A DNA stretch of 56,031 nt from Parabacteroides sp. Marseille-P3160 (GCF_900162725.1 NZ_LT799418.1:1541145-1597175), one strand, 5' to 3'. Shown: positions 31,752-41,297, counted from the first letter of the stretch. Made by a program: numbers and translations. The notes: generated by a model from the sequence alone, not told the origin.

Positions 31752-33716
31752 ATGAAATACTATTATTGGATTTTTCTTTTGGGGCTGGCCACCGCTTCGA
31801 CCCTCGCGGCACAAACGCCGGAGAAGCTGCAGGGTGCTGTCATCGGCACCACCCTGTGCGTAGATTATGACCACGACAACGCGCAGACTACCACTGTCAA
31901 CACGGCCGTCAACCTCTTTGACGGTAACTTCGATACGTACTTCGCCACCTGGCAGCGCGACGAAGGCTGGGCAGGTCTCGACCTTGGTGAGAAGCATGTC
32001 ATCACTTCCATCGCCTATTGTCCGCGCGCCGGGCAGGAAGGTCGTGTCGAACTGGGCGTCTTCGAAGGTGCCAATCAGCCGGACTTTGGCGACGCCATTC
32101 CACTTTGCGTTATCCCCTCGGCTGCGCCGGCGGGGCAATTTACGGAGCAAGCCGTCACATGCTCGCGGGGCTTTCAATATGTGCGCTACATCGGGCGGCG
32201 CGATGTGCGTTGTAACATAGCCGAGCTCGCGTTCTACGGCTACGCCTCCGAGGGTGACAACTCGCATCTCGGCCAAATTACCAACCTGCCGACCGTCGCC
32301 ATCCATACAACTAATAACCAGTCAATCACCTCAAAAGAGATCTACGTGAAGGGCATCATCACCGTTATCGACGGCGCAAGCATCCACAGTGACAGCCTCG
32401 ACATCCGCGGGCGCGGCAACGCCAGCTGGAACTTCCCCAAGAAGCCGTATCGCCTCAAGCTCTACAACAAAGCCTCGTTGCTCGGTTTCCCCGCCAAGGA
32501 AAAGAACTGGACGCTGATCAACAACTACGGCGACAAGACACTCATGCGCAATCTCGTCGCCTTCGACTTCAGCCGTCGCTTCGAAATGTCCTATACACCG
32601 GCGGGCAAGCCGGTCGACGTCGTGCTCAACGGTGAATACGTCGGCACGTATCAGCTCTGCGACCAAATCGAGGTGGCGAGCGGGCGCGTCGAGACGGACA
32701 AAATGTCGGAGAAAGACACCGCGCTCCCCGAGCTTGCGGGCGGATATCTAATCGAGATCGATGCCTACGCCGACAGCGAGAACTCGAAGTTCTACTCCAA
32801 TCAATACAGCGTTCCGGTCACCATCAAATACCCCAAAGACGACGAAATCGTGCCTTCGCAAGCGGCTTATATCGAAAGTTATTTCAATACGCTCGAGCGC
32901 GCGCTTTTCTCACCGATCGGCAAGGATCCCGTAAACGGCTACCGCAAATACATGGACACGCATACCTTCGTCCGCCACTTTTTGATCGGCGAGCTGAGCG
33001 GCAACACGGACACGTACTGGAGCGTCTATATGTACAAACGGCGCGCGGATGACCTCTTCTACTTCGGTCCCGTCTGGGACTATGACATCGCCTTTGAGAA
33101 CGACAACCGCACTTACCCCATCAATCAGAATCCGAACTGGCTCTGTACCTCGACCGGCAGTTGGGCCAACGGCATGCGCAGCTGGGTGTTCCAATGGCTC
33201 TCCGACGACGCGCTGATGACCGAGATCAAGACGACTTGGGCACAGTATCGCGACGCCGGGCGCTTCGATGTCGACAGCCTCCTTCGCGTTGTCGACGACT
33301 ATGCGGCCGAGATGAACGCCTCGCAAGAGCTGAATTTTAAGCGTTGGAACATCATGAACACGCTTGTACATCAGAATCCGCGCATCTTGGGCTCGTATGT
33401 GGCCGAGGTGGAGGGGCTGAAAACCTTCCTCACCGAGCGCGTCGCGTGGATGGATAAGAAGCTGCAATACACTCCTAAACCGACTGGTGTGCAGCCGATC
33501 GAAAGCCCTCTGCGCCTCTCGATCTGGCAGGGCGCCGTTCATATTGACGGCCTTCTCGAACGCACGGAGATTACGGTCTACGACCTAAGTGGGAGGCGGG
33601 TGATGTCAGTCGTCGCCACGGGCAGCTGCACCCTCCCCCTCACCGCAGGCGAATACATCCTCAGCATCGTCGCGCCGGGCAAGGCAAAAGAGACAAGAAA
33701 GATCAGCTGCAGGTAA
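31752..33716 (+). CDS. Secreted CotH kinase-family protein with probable type IX sorting domain
   Basis: From ATG 31752 the protein has 654 residues with a signal peptide (MKYYYWIFLLGLATASTLAAQ). A discoidin-like module (about 35-170) shows VNLFDGNFDTYFATW and WAGLDLGEKHVITSIAY. The CotH domain (about 195-540) has LDIRGRGNASWNFPKKPYRL, NWTLINNYGDKTLMRN and GPVWDYDIAFEND, the acidic metal-binding motif. The last 75 residues (YDLSGRRVMSV, LTAGEYILSIVA, KETRKISC) look like a type A T9SS C-terminal domain. CotH proteins include protein kinases of spore coats; the target here is unknown. An upstream Met at 31641 is rejected because the promoter lies after it. The gene is clearly richer in G and C than both neighbours, a sign of transfer. 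Confidence 0.87.
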   Translation: MKYYYWIFLLGLATASTLAAQTPEKLQGAVIGTTLCVDYDHDNAQTTTVNTAVNLFDGNFDTYFATWQRDEGWAGLDLGEKHVITSIAYCPRAGQEGRVELGVFEGANQPDFGDAIPLCVIPSAAPAGQFTEQAVTCSRGFQYVRYIGRRDVRCNIAELAFYGYASEGDNSHLGQITNLPTVAIHTTNNQSITSKEIYVKGIITVIDGASIHSDSLDIRGRGNASWNFPKKPYRLKLYNKASLLGFPAKEKNWTLINNYGDKTLMRNLVAFDFSRRFEMSYTPAGKPVDVVLNGEYVGTYQLCDQIEVASGRVETDKMSEKDTALPELAGGYLIEIDAYADSENSKFYSNQYSVPVTIKYPKDDEIVPSQAAYIESYFNTLERALFSPIGKDPVNGYRKYMDTHTFVRHFLIGELSGNTDTYWSVYMYKRRADDLFYFGPVWDYDIAFENDNRTYPINQNPNWLCTSTGSWANGMRSWVFQWLSDDALMTEIKTTWAQYRDAGRFDVDSLLRVVDDYAAEMNASQELNFKRWNIMNTLVHQNPRILGSYVAEVEGLKTFLTERVAWMDKKLQYTPKPTGVQPIESPLRLSIWQGAVHIDGLLERTEITVYDLSGRRVMSVVATGSCTLPLTAGEYILSIVAPGKAKETRKISCR

Positions 33717-33808
33717 GAAGGGAAAGGAATTTTCTCTATCGGAAAGTATAAAGAAGCAGAGTTACGCAGAAATGCAGTTTATACGTTCATATTTGCATTT
33801 CGATTTAG

Positions 33809-34042
33809 TTCAGCAGTTTGGGACGTATTCCGTTGGTAACGGAAGGCAGTTTTGACATTCGTACAGACTTTAAGCGTGCTGCAGGGGCAGAAGGCGAAAA
33901 GAAAGATCAGCAAGTTTAGATGTTTGAAGGTGGGATAAATGATACACAGAGCACCTATGATGCCTTAAAAGTGACCCCGGCTGATTTGAGCGACAACTTT
34001 GTTGCATTTAACGATAGTGAGTTCAATCCGAACGACCCTTGA
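33809..34042 (+). pseudogene. Unidentified coding remnant after the CotH gene
   Basis: One frame between the stop at 33806 and the stop at 34040 reads as plausible protein: SLGRIPLVTEGSFDIRTDFK, then AAGAEGEKKDQQV and a TAG at 33917. Immediately after comes ATG with MFEGGINDTQSTYDALKVTP, then ADLSDNFVAFNDSEFNPNDP. The lone internal TAG and the lack of an N-terminal part suggest the 3' end of a degraded gene; the second part (33920-34042, 40 codons) could also be a small gene. I do not recognise the family. The frame ends inside a 15-bp inverted repeat shared with the gene on the other strand. Confidence 0.35.
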
Positions 34043-34070
34043 TTATGGGTCTAAGGGGTCGTTCGGATTG
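34024..34070. terminator. Long perfect inverted repeat, probable terminator at the end of PUL 2
   Basis: CAATCCGAACGACCC (34024-34038) is matched exactly by its reverse complement at 34056-34070, with a 17-base loop. The stop of the minus-strand DUF218 gene (34043-34045) lies in the loop, so the right arm encodes its C-terminal NPNDP residues. The left arm encodes the same NPNDP on the plus strand at the end of the remnant. No strong T run follows on either side, so the terminator role is likely but not certain. Confidence 0.6.
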
Positions 34071-35335
34071 ATATATAAAGATTCAATTTGCGGATAAAAT
34101 TCTACGGAGGTTTCATCTATACGCTGGCCTAACCGGTGAGGGATGATTCCCATATCTTCCAGGCATCTTTTATTGAATAGTTCGGCTTGTTTTTCTCCGG
34201 CAATATAATCTATATGTGTATCGGATGAGACAATGGCCGCTTTTTTAAGGGGGATTCCCTGACGAAACATGATCCGTACCGTATTCCGTATGTTTGTCGT
34301 TGTATGTCTGGCATGAGGCTCCATGATAATCGCTTCCTCCGGAAGATTGCATTTCTCAATCAGAAATCGTTTCATTTCCCCGGCTTCAGAATAGATCGTT
34401 TTGAAAGGATGAACTCTTCCTCCTGAAACGACGACAAAGGGTGCATTCCCTTCCTGATATTTGATTGCTGCTGTCCTTAAACGTATTTTATTGAGGGGAC
34501 TGAGGGGTACGCCTATCTTATCCGGTCCGGCTCCTAAGACTAAAATGATCGAATAGGGATATTTTTGAAAATCAGTTACCCGGATTGCTTCGTAAGCTTC
34601 TTTATTGACCGTTTGTTCCATCGGTTCGAAATCGATCGATTCATAGCGATCGTTGATGTCGGATAATGTCAAAAAAGCATGAATCGGAATAGCGAAAAAC
34701 AGATTGGATCTGCTGCTGGCATCTTTAATGTATTGTCTGCAAGCGGATAGGAGAGGGTGATAAGCTTTATCATGTATATTGAAGTCAATGGAATCGATGA
34801 GGGCATATTTAGGTTTTACTCCTTTTCCGTAAACATCAATAAATCGGTTCATACCCTTGGCGTCCTGTTCCCATATTTTATATAATAATTCCTTTTCATC
34901 CAGATTGTTATAGATACAATAAACTCCCGAAGGGTAAATATGATTCTTGAGAATCTTACCTAATATAGGATTGGTTTCGTATAGTTCCACCAGACGGTTC
35001 CCGATATAATGTATTTCTTCGTCGGTCAGTTGTAGTCCGGAAAGAGGTTCTGAATTCTCGCTATTCCGGGATATTTGTAAAAGCTTATTTTGGGCGAAGG
35101 TGGATAAGACCGGATCATTTTCGATCAAATCTCGTCCCAATGTATCGTTTGCAAGTAAACTTAGAAAATAGAAATTCTTGCTGATAAGTGATTTTGAATC
35201 GATTATTTTATAGTTACCGTTTGCTATATGCTGGGAATATATTCCTACTCTTCCTCCCAATAATAAGATTAGGAGAATAAATAATACTTTATTCGGATTC
35301 ATGTCTGCAAATCTTTTATGATGAGTGAAGGTCAT
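34043..35335 (-). CDS. DUF218/YdcF family protein, exported or membrane-anchored (PUL 2)
   Basis: The 430-residue protein has a hydrophobic N-terminal segment. Two starts are possible: ATG 35335, which overlaps the preceding stop as ATGA and so suggests coupling, or ATG 35302, which begins a cleaner signal peptide (MNPNKVLFILLILLLGG). About 250 helical residues of unknown type follow. The C-terminal DUF218 domain (about 265-425) has IILVLGAGPDKIG, VVSGGRVHPFKT, EAGEMKRFLIEKCNLPEEAI and AIVSSDTHIDY. SanA, ElyC and YdcF belong to this family; their biochemical role is poorly defined but linked to envelope polymers. It is the last gene of a locus with GDPD, SusD and SusC. Confidence 0.82.
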   Translation of the reverse strand: MTFTHHKRFADMNPNKVLFILLILLLGGRVGIYSQHIANGNYKIIDSKSLISKNFYFLSLLANDTLGRDLIENDPVLSTFAQNKLLQISRNSENSEPLSGLQLTDEEIHYIGNRLVELYETNPILGKILKNHIYPSGVYCIYNNLDEKELLYKIWEQDAKGMNRFIDVYGKGVKPKYALIDSIDFNIHDKAYHPLLSACRQYIKDASSRSNLFFAIPIHAFLTLSDINDRYESIDFEPMEQTVNKEAYEAIRVTDFQKYPYSIILVLGAGPDKIGVPLSPLNKIRLRTAAIKYQEGNAPFVVVSGGRVHPFKTIYSEAGEMKRFLIEKCNLPEEAIIMEPHARHTTTNIRNTVRIMFRQGIPLKKAAIVSSDTHIDYIAGEKQAELFNKRCLEDMGIIPHRLGQRIDETSVEFYPQIESLYINPNDPLDP

Positions 35336-36144
35336 TTGTGAAGTTTCTGAGTACGTAGAAATCTCAAAAGAAGTTCCGGATAATCCGTCTGTATCATGTT
35401 GGCCCCATTATTATAAATGTTCTTGAAAGACTCCGGGTTATGTACAGCGCTACTGTCGATTTTCCCAAGAGAATTGATAAAAGACCGACTCCCTTGGCTA
35501 TGTATAAACTGATTCGCAGAGGGAGTGTTGTATGTATCGTTTATATGAATAGCCTCCGGTCTAAGTTGGCTGAAAATCGGCTTAAGGCTTTTTTCATCTT
35601 TAGCATACAGGAGTATTTTAAAATTCTCGTTTCTTTTTTTGAGTAAAGAGGCTTTCTCCAAATCATAAACCAAGATTATAGCGGAACTTACGGCATCCAT
35701 TTTCTCTATTATTTCTATAACAGGTATAAACCGGTTTGTCTTAATATCGATATCAAAGACTGTTTTTCCATTGAATTTTTTCAATACATCTTTTAATGTC
35801 GGAATTTGTTCGTTGGAAAGAGAACCATCCGGATTCTTTAACCGGAATCGTTTTAATTCATCCAAAGTATAATCTTCGATCAAGCCATTACCATTTGTTG
35901 TCCGATCGATGGTCTTATCATGCATCAAGACAAAGGCGCTGTCTTTCGTATGGCGGATATCGATTTCAATAATATCCACACCTAAATTTACCGCCTCCCG
36001 GATCGCAGGGATTGAATTTTCGGGATAATGGTTGTGGACTCCGCGATGAGCCACAACCATTATATTTGATGAATCGGATAATTCTTGTGCAATGTTATTT
36101 TGAAGCCATAAAAGGCAAAAGAGCAAAAAACAAATTTTCTTCAT
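35332..36144 (-). CDS. Glycerophosphodiester phosphodiesterase, exported (PUL 2)
   Basis: This 270-residue enzyme should hydrolyse glycerophosphodiesters to an alcohol and glycerol 3-phosphate. A signal peptide (MKKICFLLFCLLWLQNNIAQ) sends it to the periplasm. GDPD signatures are complete: VVAHRGVHNHYPENS with the catalytic His and Glu, then DIIEIDIRHTKD with Glu/Asp metal ligands, and LMHDKTIDRTTNG with the second catalytic His. The C-terminal MIQTDYPELLLRFLR also fits. It lies 11 bases after SusD and overlaps the DUF218 gene by 4 bases, so a phosphodiester-containing compound is the likely substrate of this Sus system. Confidence 0.93.
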   Translation of the reverse strand: MKKICFLLFCLLWLQNNIAQELSDSSNIMVVAHRGVHNHYPENSIPAIREAVNLGVDIIEIDIRHTKDSAFVLMHDKTIDRTTNGNGLIEDYTLDELKRFRLKNPDGSLSNEQIPTLKDVLKKFNGKTVFDIDIKTNRFIPVIEIIEKMDAVSSAIILVYDLEKASLLKKRNENFKILLYAKDEKSLKPIFSQLRPEAIHINDTYNTPSANQFIHSQGSRSFINSLGKIDSSAVHNPESFKNIYNNGANMIQTDYPELLLRFLRTQKLHK

Positions 36145-36155
36145 CTTTCTTATTT

Positions 36156-37679
36156 TTAATAACCCGGATTTTGATACATCTTTTCAGGATCGAGTTTGTA
36201 CTCATCAAATGGTATCGGGTAATACCTATCCTTTGTTCCGAAATTCTTTATATTTGAGATTCCATAATCTTCCTGTTTTTTGGAATGAATATAGGTCGTC
36301 AGTTCTTCGATTGTAAAGAAGCGAAGCAGGTCGAACCACCGGTGATTTTCAAAAGCCAATTCCGAACGGCGTTCATGCAAAATCGCCAGTTTTAACGTCG
36401 GATAGTTTGATTTATATGTCGTATTTTTTAAAGACTCTTCATAAGAAGGGAGGCCGACCCGTTCGCGAACCTGATTGAGATAACTGATAGCTGCAGCCTC
36501 ATTTCCCAAATAAGAATTTACCTCGGCCAGCATGAGGATGACATCTGCATAGCGGATTAAGATCCAATCGTTACCTCCGTAACCCAGTGTACCGGCTGCA
36601 TCACTCGCATCCCGGAATTTCGTAATGAAATGTGCATTGGTATAGGTGGAGAATTGAACGGACCATTCTTTACGAATATCATTTTCTTCATATTCTTTCA
36701 CAACGTCCGGATTGACAAAATTTCCTGTCCCGGTAGATGTCTTTTGCGAATTGATTTTCTCTCCTTTAGGTTGATTGGAAGTTGCAATGGAAGAATAGTA
36801 ATCTTTGTCACCTTGGATATATTGGATTTGGAAAATAATTTCAGGACACGTCGTTTTCTTGTTTACATCGAAAACATCCGCATAAGGAATTTCCTTCAGC
36901 GTTTCGAACGATCTCATATTATAGGCATCTTCAAGATATTTTTTAGCTGAGTTGAGGTTTGTATCCCGGTCTCCTTCTATTGTTGTGCCCATAGTCAGGT
37001 AAACCTGCCCTAAAAGAGCGTTAATGGCCGCCTTACAAGTACGCCCTTTACCGGATGCCGGCTGGATGTTCGGAAGGCTTGAATTGAGCGCTTCCGTCAG
37101 GTCTTTTACAATTTGGTTATAGACCGTATTTTCCTTTTCCCGGAATGTAATTTCCTTGATTTCGTCTTGGGTTGTCAGGAAAGTGGTTACCAAAGGTACA
37201 TCTCCCCATTTTCGCACCAAATGAAAATAGACCAGAGCGCGTAAAAACTTAGCTTCGGCCATATAATTTTCCTTTACCTTTTCGTCGGTAAATGACACCT
37301 GGTCGATATATGTGAGGACGAAATTGCTTCGCGTTACCGCCTGGTACAGACTGTTCCAATGGGTTCTTAAATAGGTATTGCTAGGCAATAGGGAAAAATC
37401 GGTGAATTGGAACGGCTCTCCTGCCGACGATTGATTATCCAGGCGGCCCATATTGTCCGAACGTTCTTCGGTATAGAGATAGCTGCTTTCACCCAGGCAA
37501 GAATTACTACGGATTGCCAAATAAATTGCATTCACAGCTCTTTCCGCATCATTCTCCGTTTGAAAATAATTATCAATCGGAATCTTATTCGGATTGGTTT
37601 CATCTATAAAGCTGTCGCAGGAAGTGAAGCTTTGTAATACGAAAAGGATTGCTGTTATTTGGGTTATTATTTTTTTCAT
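36156..37679 (-). CDS. RagB/SusD family outer-membrane lipoprotein (PUL 2)
   Basis: The 507-residue protein has a lipoprotein signal (MKKIITQITAILFVLQSFTSC, Cys near 21). Family motifs follow: DNYFQTENDAERAVNAIYLA, FLRALVYFHLVRKWGDVPLV, LIRYADVILMLAEVN, and RRSELAFENHRWFDLLRF. It ends YYPIPFDEYKLDPEKMYQNPGY. It lies 26 bases after the SusC gene and 11 bases before the phosphodiesterase. It should cap the SusC barrel and bind the substrate on the cell surface. Sequence gives no direct clue to the ligand; context suggests a glycerophosphodiester or phosphate-decorated glycan. Confidence 0.96.
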   Translation of the reverse strand: MKKIITQITAILFVLQSFTSCDSFIDETNPNKIPIDNYFQTENDAERAVNAIYLAIRSNSCLGESSYLYTEERSDNMGRLDNQSSAGEPFQFTDFSLLPSNTYLRTHWNSLYQAVTRSNFVLTYIDQVSFTDEKVKENYMAEAKFLRALVYFHLVRKWGDVPLVTTFLTTQDEIKEITFREKENTVYNQIVKDLTEALNSSLPNIQPASGKGRTCKAAINALLGQVYLTMGTTIEGDRDTNLNSAKKYLEDAYNMRSFETLKEIPYADVFDVNKKTTCPEIIFQIQYIQGDKDYYSSIATSNQPKGEKINSQKTSTGTGNFVNPDVVKEYEENDIRKEWSVQFSTYTNAHFITKFRDASDAAGTLGYGGNDWILIRYADVILMLAEVNSYLGNEAAAISYLNQVRERVGLPSYEESLKNTTYKSNYPTLKLAILHERRSELAFENHRWFDLLRFFTIEELTTYIHSKKQEDYGISNIKNFGTKDRYYPIPFDEYKLDPEKMYQNPGY

Positions 37680-37705
37680 TTTTCTTTTGTTTGTTTGGTT
37701 CGCAT

Positions 37706-40700
37706 TTAAAAAGATAGTTGAATGCCTAAATTATAGGCCCTTACTAACGGATATTTTCCATAATCCACTCCGGGGGTTAGGTTCGTGCCATCATTATAAT
37801 CCACTTCAGGATTATATCCTTTATATTTCGATAGGGTAAAAGCATTGTCTATAGCCGCATAAATCCGAAGTCTTCCTATGTTTCCATTGGTAAGCCGGGA
37901 TATTTCCGGAATGCTGTAGCCTAAAGTAATATTCGTACATCTCAGGAATGAGCCGTCTTGAAGGTAAAAGGTAGATAAGCGGGTGCTGTTGCTCTGGGTT
38001 CCACCGCGTGAAGCGCGGTATATTTTGCCGTTGCCCGGATTCTCCTCGTTTCTATAACGTTGAGCCACCTCTTTGTATTGATTTCCGGAACCTTCCATAT
38101 TAAATATATAATAGTCCTGTCCGTCCAATACCTGATTGCCGTACGAACCGTTGAAAGAAGCGGAAAAATCCAAGTTTTTGAAATTACTATTCAGATTGAA
38201 TCCATAGATAAAATCGGGATGGGGGGATCCGATGATTTGTTTGTCCTCATCGTTGACTACACCATCACCATTTACATCTTCAAAATACAGATCCCCCGGA
38301 GCCAATGAGGTGGTCTGCGAGGTAGAACGGGCAGGCCCTTTCAGGACATAACCATCGGGAAAAGACTGGGTCGCTGCATTATAATATTGGTCGTCTGCGG
38401 CAATGTTCGCCATATCCGCCTCACGAACCATGCCTTTTACTTTAAAACCGTAAAACATACCTATCGGCTCGCCTTCCTGTGTGATGTGTGTCATATAAGA
38501 ACGTTCCGCTCCATTTGTGATAATGGTGCTTGCCCCCCCGAGATCCAATACTTTGTTTTTGTTGAAGGATATATTGCCGCTTAAATTCAGATTGAAATCT
38601 TTCCGAGAAATAATTCTTGTATCCAATTGAAGATCGAGTCCGCGATTTCTTATTTTGGAATCAGGTAAGTTCGTCAAATAAGAGGTCGAACCGGATGCTG
38701 CTGAAATAGTTTGGTTGAATAACAGATCTTCTGTAATACTATTATAAAAGTTTACTGAGAGATCCAACCGATGATTAAAAAGACCCAAATCGAATCCGAT
38801 ATTCAATTGTGATGTAGATTCCCATCCTAAAGCAGGATCCATAAAACTACCCGGATACATTGAAGAGACAACGCTTCCTCCGATTACGGTCCCGGTAGGT
38901 GAACTCATAACCTGTGCATATTTATAATTTCCGATATTGTTATTTCCGCTAAGTCCCCAACTGGCTCTAAGCTTAAGAGTGGTATTGTTTCCGATTCCAT
39001 CCTGAAAGAATTTTTCGTTGGAAATCGACCACCCTCCTGAGACCGATGGGAAATACCCCCAGCGGTTCAGCGGCCCGAATAAGGATGATCCGTCACCGCG
39101 AAAAGAAGCGGTGAAGAAGTAACGGTCATTATAGTTATAGTTTAAACGGGCGAAATAGGAAACCATCGACCAATTGGATTTGGTTGTATTGTTAGTCAAT
39201 GATATGTCTGCCGGATCCGCTCCGTGTCCTGTGACTTCCGGAATATGATCATCTTCATATCCGGACCCTTGAACTTCGAGTACATCAAGTTTATTTTTCT
39301 GTAACGAGAAACCTGTAACCCCTTGCAAGGAGTGCTCTCCTAATTTTTTTGTATAATTTGCCGTAAACTCTCCCAGGTAATCTTGTTGGGTGGTACTTTT
39401 TGCCAAAGCATAAGCCGCCGCCTTCGCTTCGGGAGAGTAGGGAGAATTATTCCCGCTGCTTAAGCTGGTCGGCAGATAAAATTCATACTTTTCGGCAATA
39501 TTAAACATTCCGAGATTTGCCTTTATAAAGAGGTCTTTGATTAGTTCATAGGAACCTGTCAGATTATAAGTATTATGCGTTCTATTGCGACTGATTTTAG
39601 TCTCCGTAGCCAAGGCAACCGGATTTTCTATCGATTGAAAAGCATAATCTCCAGCATAAGAAGCCATTTCATTCTTTATAATATTACCATTTTCGTCATA
39701 GCATCTGAAGATGGGAGCATATACTAAAGCACCCAAGATCGGGCCTTGATTGAAACGGCCTTCACGCACTTCCCGGTTCCATGTGTAAGTGGTGGCAAAA
39801 TTGGCGCTGACTTTAAATTTGGATGATACGTCAATATCGATGTTACTTCTAAGGTTGAGGCGATCTTGTTTCGTAGAAACGATAATACCATCCAACATCT
39901 GGTAGCTTCCGCTTACATTGTAACGGACCCCTTTATTGCCTCCGGTTACGGCAAGATTGTGACGGTGTCCCGGAGCATTGCGATAAAGTTCATCCTGCCA
40001 ATCCGTATCATATTGAGGACTAATTACTTTTTGGGAAGCGAAATCATACATGAATTCGGGGATCATGGCCGCGCTGTTATAAGAGCCTAAACGTTCCGCC
40101 CGTTTTTGATTGGTATCGCTATACATTTGGTCATTCCATTGAATTCCTTTGCTTAGAAGTAAATTTTTATAAGCCGTGTTGTGCCCTTCTACATGCAGTT
40201 CCGTAAATTCCTGGGCATTCAACATGTCTACTTTTTTACTGAGTTGGTTTATGCTGAGTTGATAACTATAGTCAACTTTTGCCTTCCCTTCTTTTCCGCG
40301 TTTTGTCGTGATAAGGATAACCCCTCCTGCCGCCCGTGAACCGTAAATGGCGGCTGAAGCGGCATCTTTTAATACTTCAATGGATTCTATATCTTCCGGA
40401 TTAAGAGAGAGATCTTCGTTGGAAGGATAACCGTCGATTACATAGAGAGGATCGGAACTGGAATTGACAGAAACTGTTCCACGGACCCTTATTTTGGTGC
40501 TGTTGTAAGGGGCTCCACTTACTTGTGATATTTGTACTCCTGCAACTTTCCCTACCAGGCTTTGCCCTACAGAGGGAGTCGTAAGGTTCAGTTCATTAGC
40601 TTTGATACTTGAAATGGCACTCGTTACATCGGTTTTTCGCATGGTTTGGTAGCCTATTACCACGACCTCATCCAAATTTAGATTATCCGTTTTAAGCATA

Positions 40701-40990
40701 ATTCGTAAAGACGAATTTCCCGTCACTCTTACCTCCTGTTTAAGATATCCGACATACGATATCTGCAATACAGGATCTGAACTTGTCAATGATAGTGAAA
40801 AATTACCGTCGATGTCGGTTGCAGTACCATTCAATGTCCCCTTTTCTAAGATAGAAGCTCCGATAATGGCTTCTCCTTCTTCATTCACTACGATTCCTTT
40901 AACCGCTCTTCCTTGGGCGGATACGAATGATACATAACCAAGGTTTAAAAATAAAAGAATCATTAATAAAAACTGTTTTCTTTTCCTCAT
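37706..40990 (-). CDS. SusC/RagA TonB-linked outer-membrane protein (PUL 2)
   Basis: This 1094-residue transporter has a signal peptide (to about residue 26, SFVSAQG). A carboxypeptidase-like regulatory domain lies at about 28-110 (VKGIVVNEEGEAIIGASI), the TonB plug from about 115 (DEVVVIGYQTMRKTD, VRGTVSVNSSSDPLYVIDG, AIYGSRAAGGVILITTKRG), and a beta-barrel ends NLGIQLSF. Unlike the other two SusC proteins here it has no STN domain, and no sigma/anti-sigma pair sits beside it, so it is probably controlled by another type of regulator outside the window. No clear promoter was found in the 430 bases upstream on this strand. Confidence 0.95.
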   Translation of the reverse strand: MRKRKQFLLMILLFLNLGYVSFVSAQGRAVKGIVVNEEGEAIIGASILEKGTLNGTATDIDGNFSLSLTSSDPVLQISYVGYLKQEVRVTGNSSLRIMLKTDNLNLDEVVVIGYQTMRKTDVTSAISSIKANELNLTTPSVGQSLVGKVAGVQISQVSGAPYNSTKIRVRGTVSVNSSSDPLYVIDGYPSNEDLSLNPEDIESIEVLKDAASAAIYGSRAAGGVILITTKRGKEGKAKVDYSYQLSINQLSKKVDMLNAQEFTELHVEGHNTAYKNLLLSKGIQWNDQMYSDTNQKRAERLGSYNSAAMIPEFMYDFASQKVISPQYDTDWQDELYRNAPGHRHNLAVTGGNKGVRYNVSGSYQMLDGIIVSTKQDRLNLRSNIDIDVSSKFKVSANFATTYTWNREVREGRFNQGPILGALVYAPIFRCYDENGNIIKNEMASYAGDYAFQSIENPVALATETKISRNRTHNTYNLTGSYELIKDLFIKANLGMFNIAEKYEFYLPTSLSSGNNSPYSPEAKAAAYALAKSTTQQDYLGEFTANYTKKLGEHSLQGVTGFSLQKNKLDVLEVQGSGYEDDHIPEVTGHGADPADISLTNNTTKSNWSMVSYFARLNYNYNDRYFFTASFRGDGSSLFGPLNRWGYFPSVSGGWSISNEKFFQDGIGNNTTLKLRASWGLSGNNNIGNYKYAQVMSSPTGTVIGGSVVSSMYPGSFMDPALGWESTSQLNIGFDLGLFNHRLDLSVNFYNSITEDLLFNQTISAASGSTSYLTNLPDSKIRNRGLDLQLDTRIISRKDFNLNLSGNISFNKNKVLDLGGASTIITNGAERSYMTHITQEGEPIGMFYGFKVKGMVREADMANIAADDQYYNAATQSFPDGYVLKGPARSTSQTTSLAPGDLYFEDVNGDGVVNDEDKQIIGSPHPDFIYGFNLNSNFKNLDFSASFNGSYGNQVLDGQDYYIFNMEGSGNQYKEVAQRYRNEENPGNGKIYRASRGGTQSNSTRLSTFYLQDGSFLRCTNITLGYSIPEISRLTNGNIGRLRIYAAIDNAFTLSKYKGYNPEVDYNDGTNLTPGVDYGKYPLVRAYNLGIQLSF

Positions 40991-41297
40991 TACTTTTTAT
41001 AAATATATTGATACTCTGTCACAAAGGTGTATGAGATTTGTTTAGTCTTTATTAAGCAAGTCTAAAAGAATTGTTACATTTTACAGGTAGAATTAATTAA
41101 TATTTAATAATTATCGGTTGTTTATATAATCCTTTTGTTTGTATTTTGAAACGCTTTTATATCATTTTATATAATGAGTATTCTGTTATTGTTGTTATTA
41201 ACTTTTTCCGGCGGTTGTGAATGTTTTATGGAGGAAAGCGCCGGCCAACAGGTCGAAGCTTTCGCTTATACGATATGGTAAATCGAATCAAAATTAG
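40991..41297. other. Divergent spacer between SusC (PUL 2) and the antiporter
   Basis: This AT-rich stretch holds no convincing gene. An open frame of 64 codons (41221-41415, plus strand) has no recognisable features and overlaps the antiporter promoter and start, so it is not called. GAAAGC at 41235-41240 and GCTTTC at 41258-41263 can pair weakly. The SusC promoter should lie here, but only a one-mismatch -7-like site (CACCTTTG on the minus strand) is visible near 41022-41029. Confidence 0.4.

Noticed and set aside
32910-33542. 210-codon open frame opposite the CotH gene
   Set aside because: Long antisense frames are expected in GC-rich coding DNA; no domain pattern or start signal.
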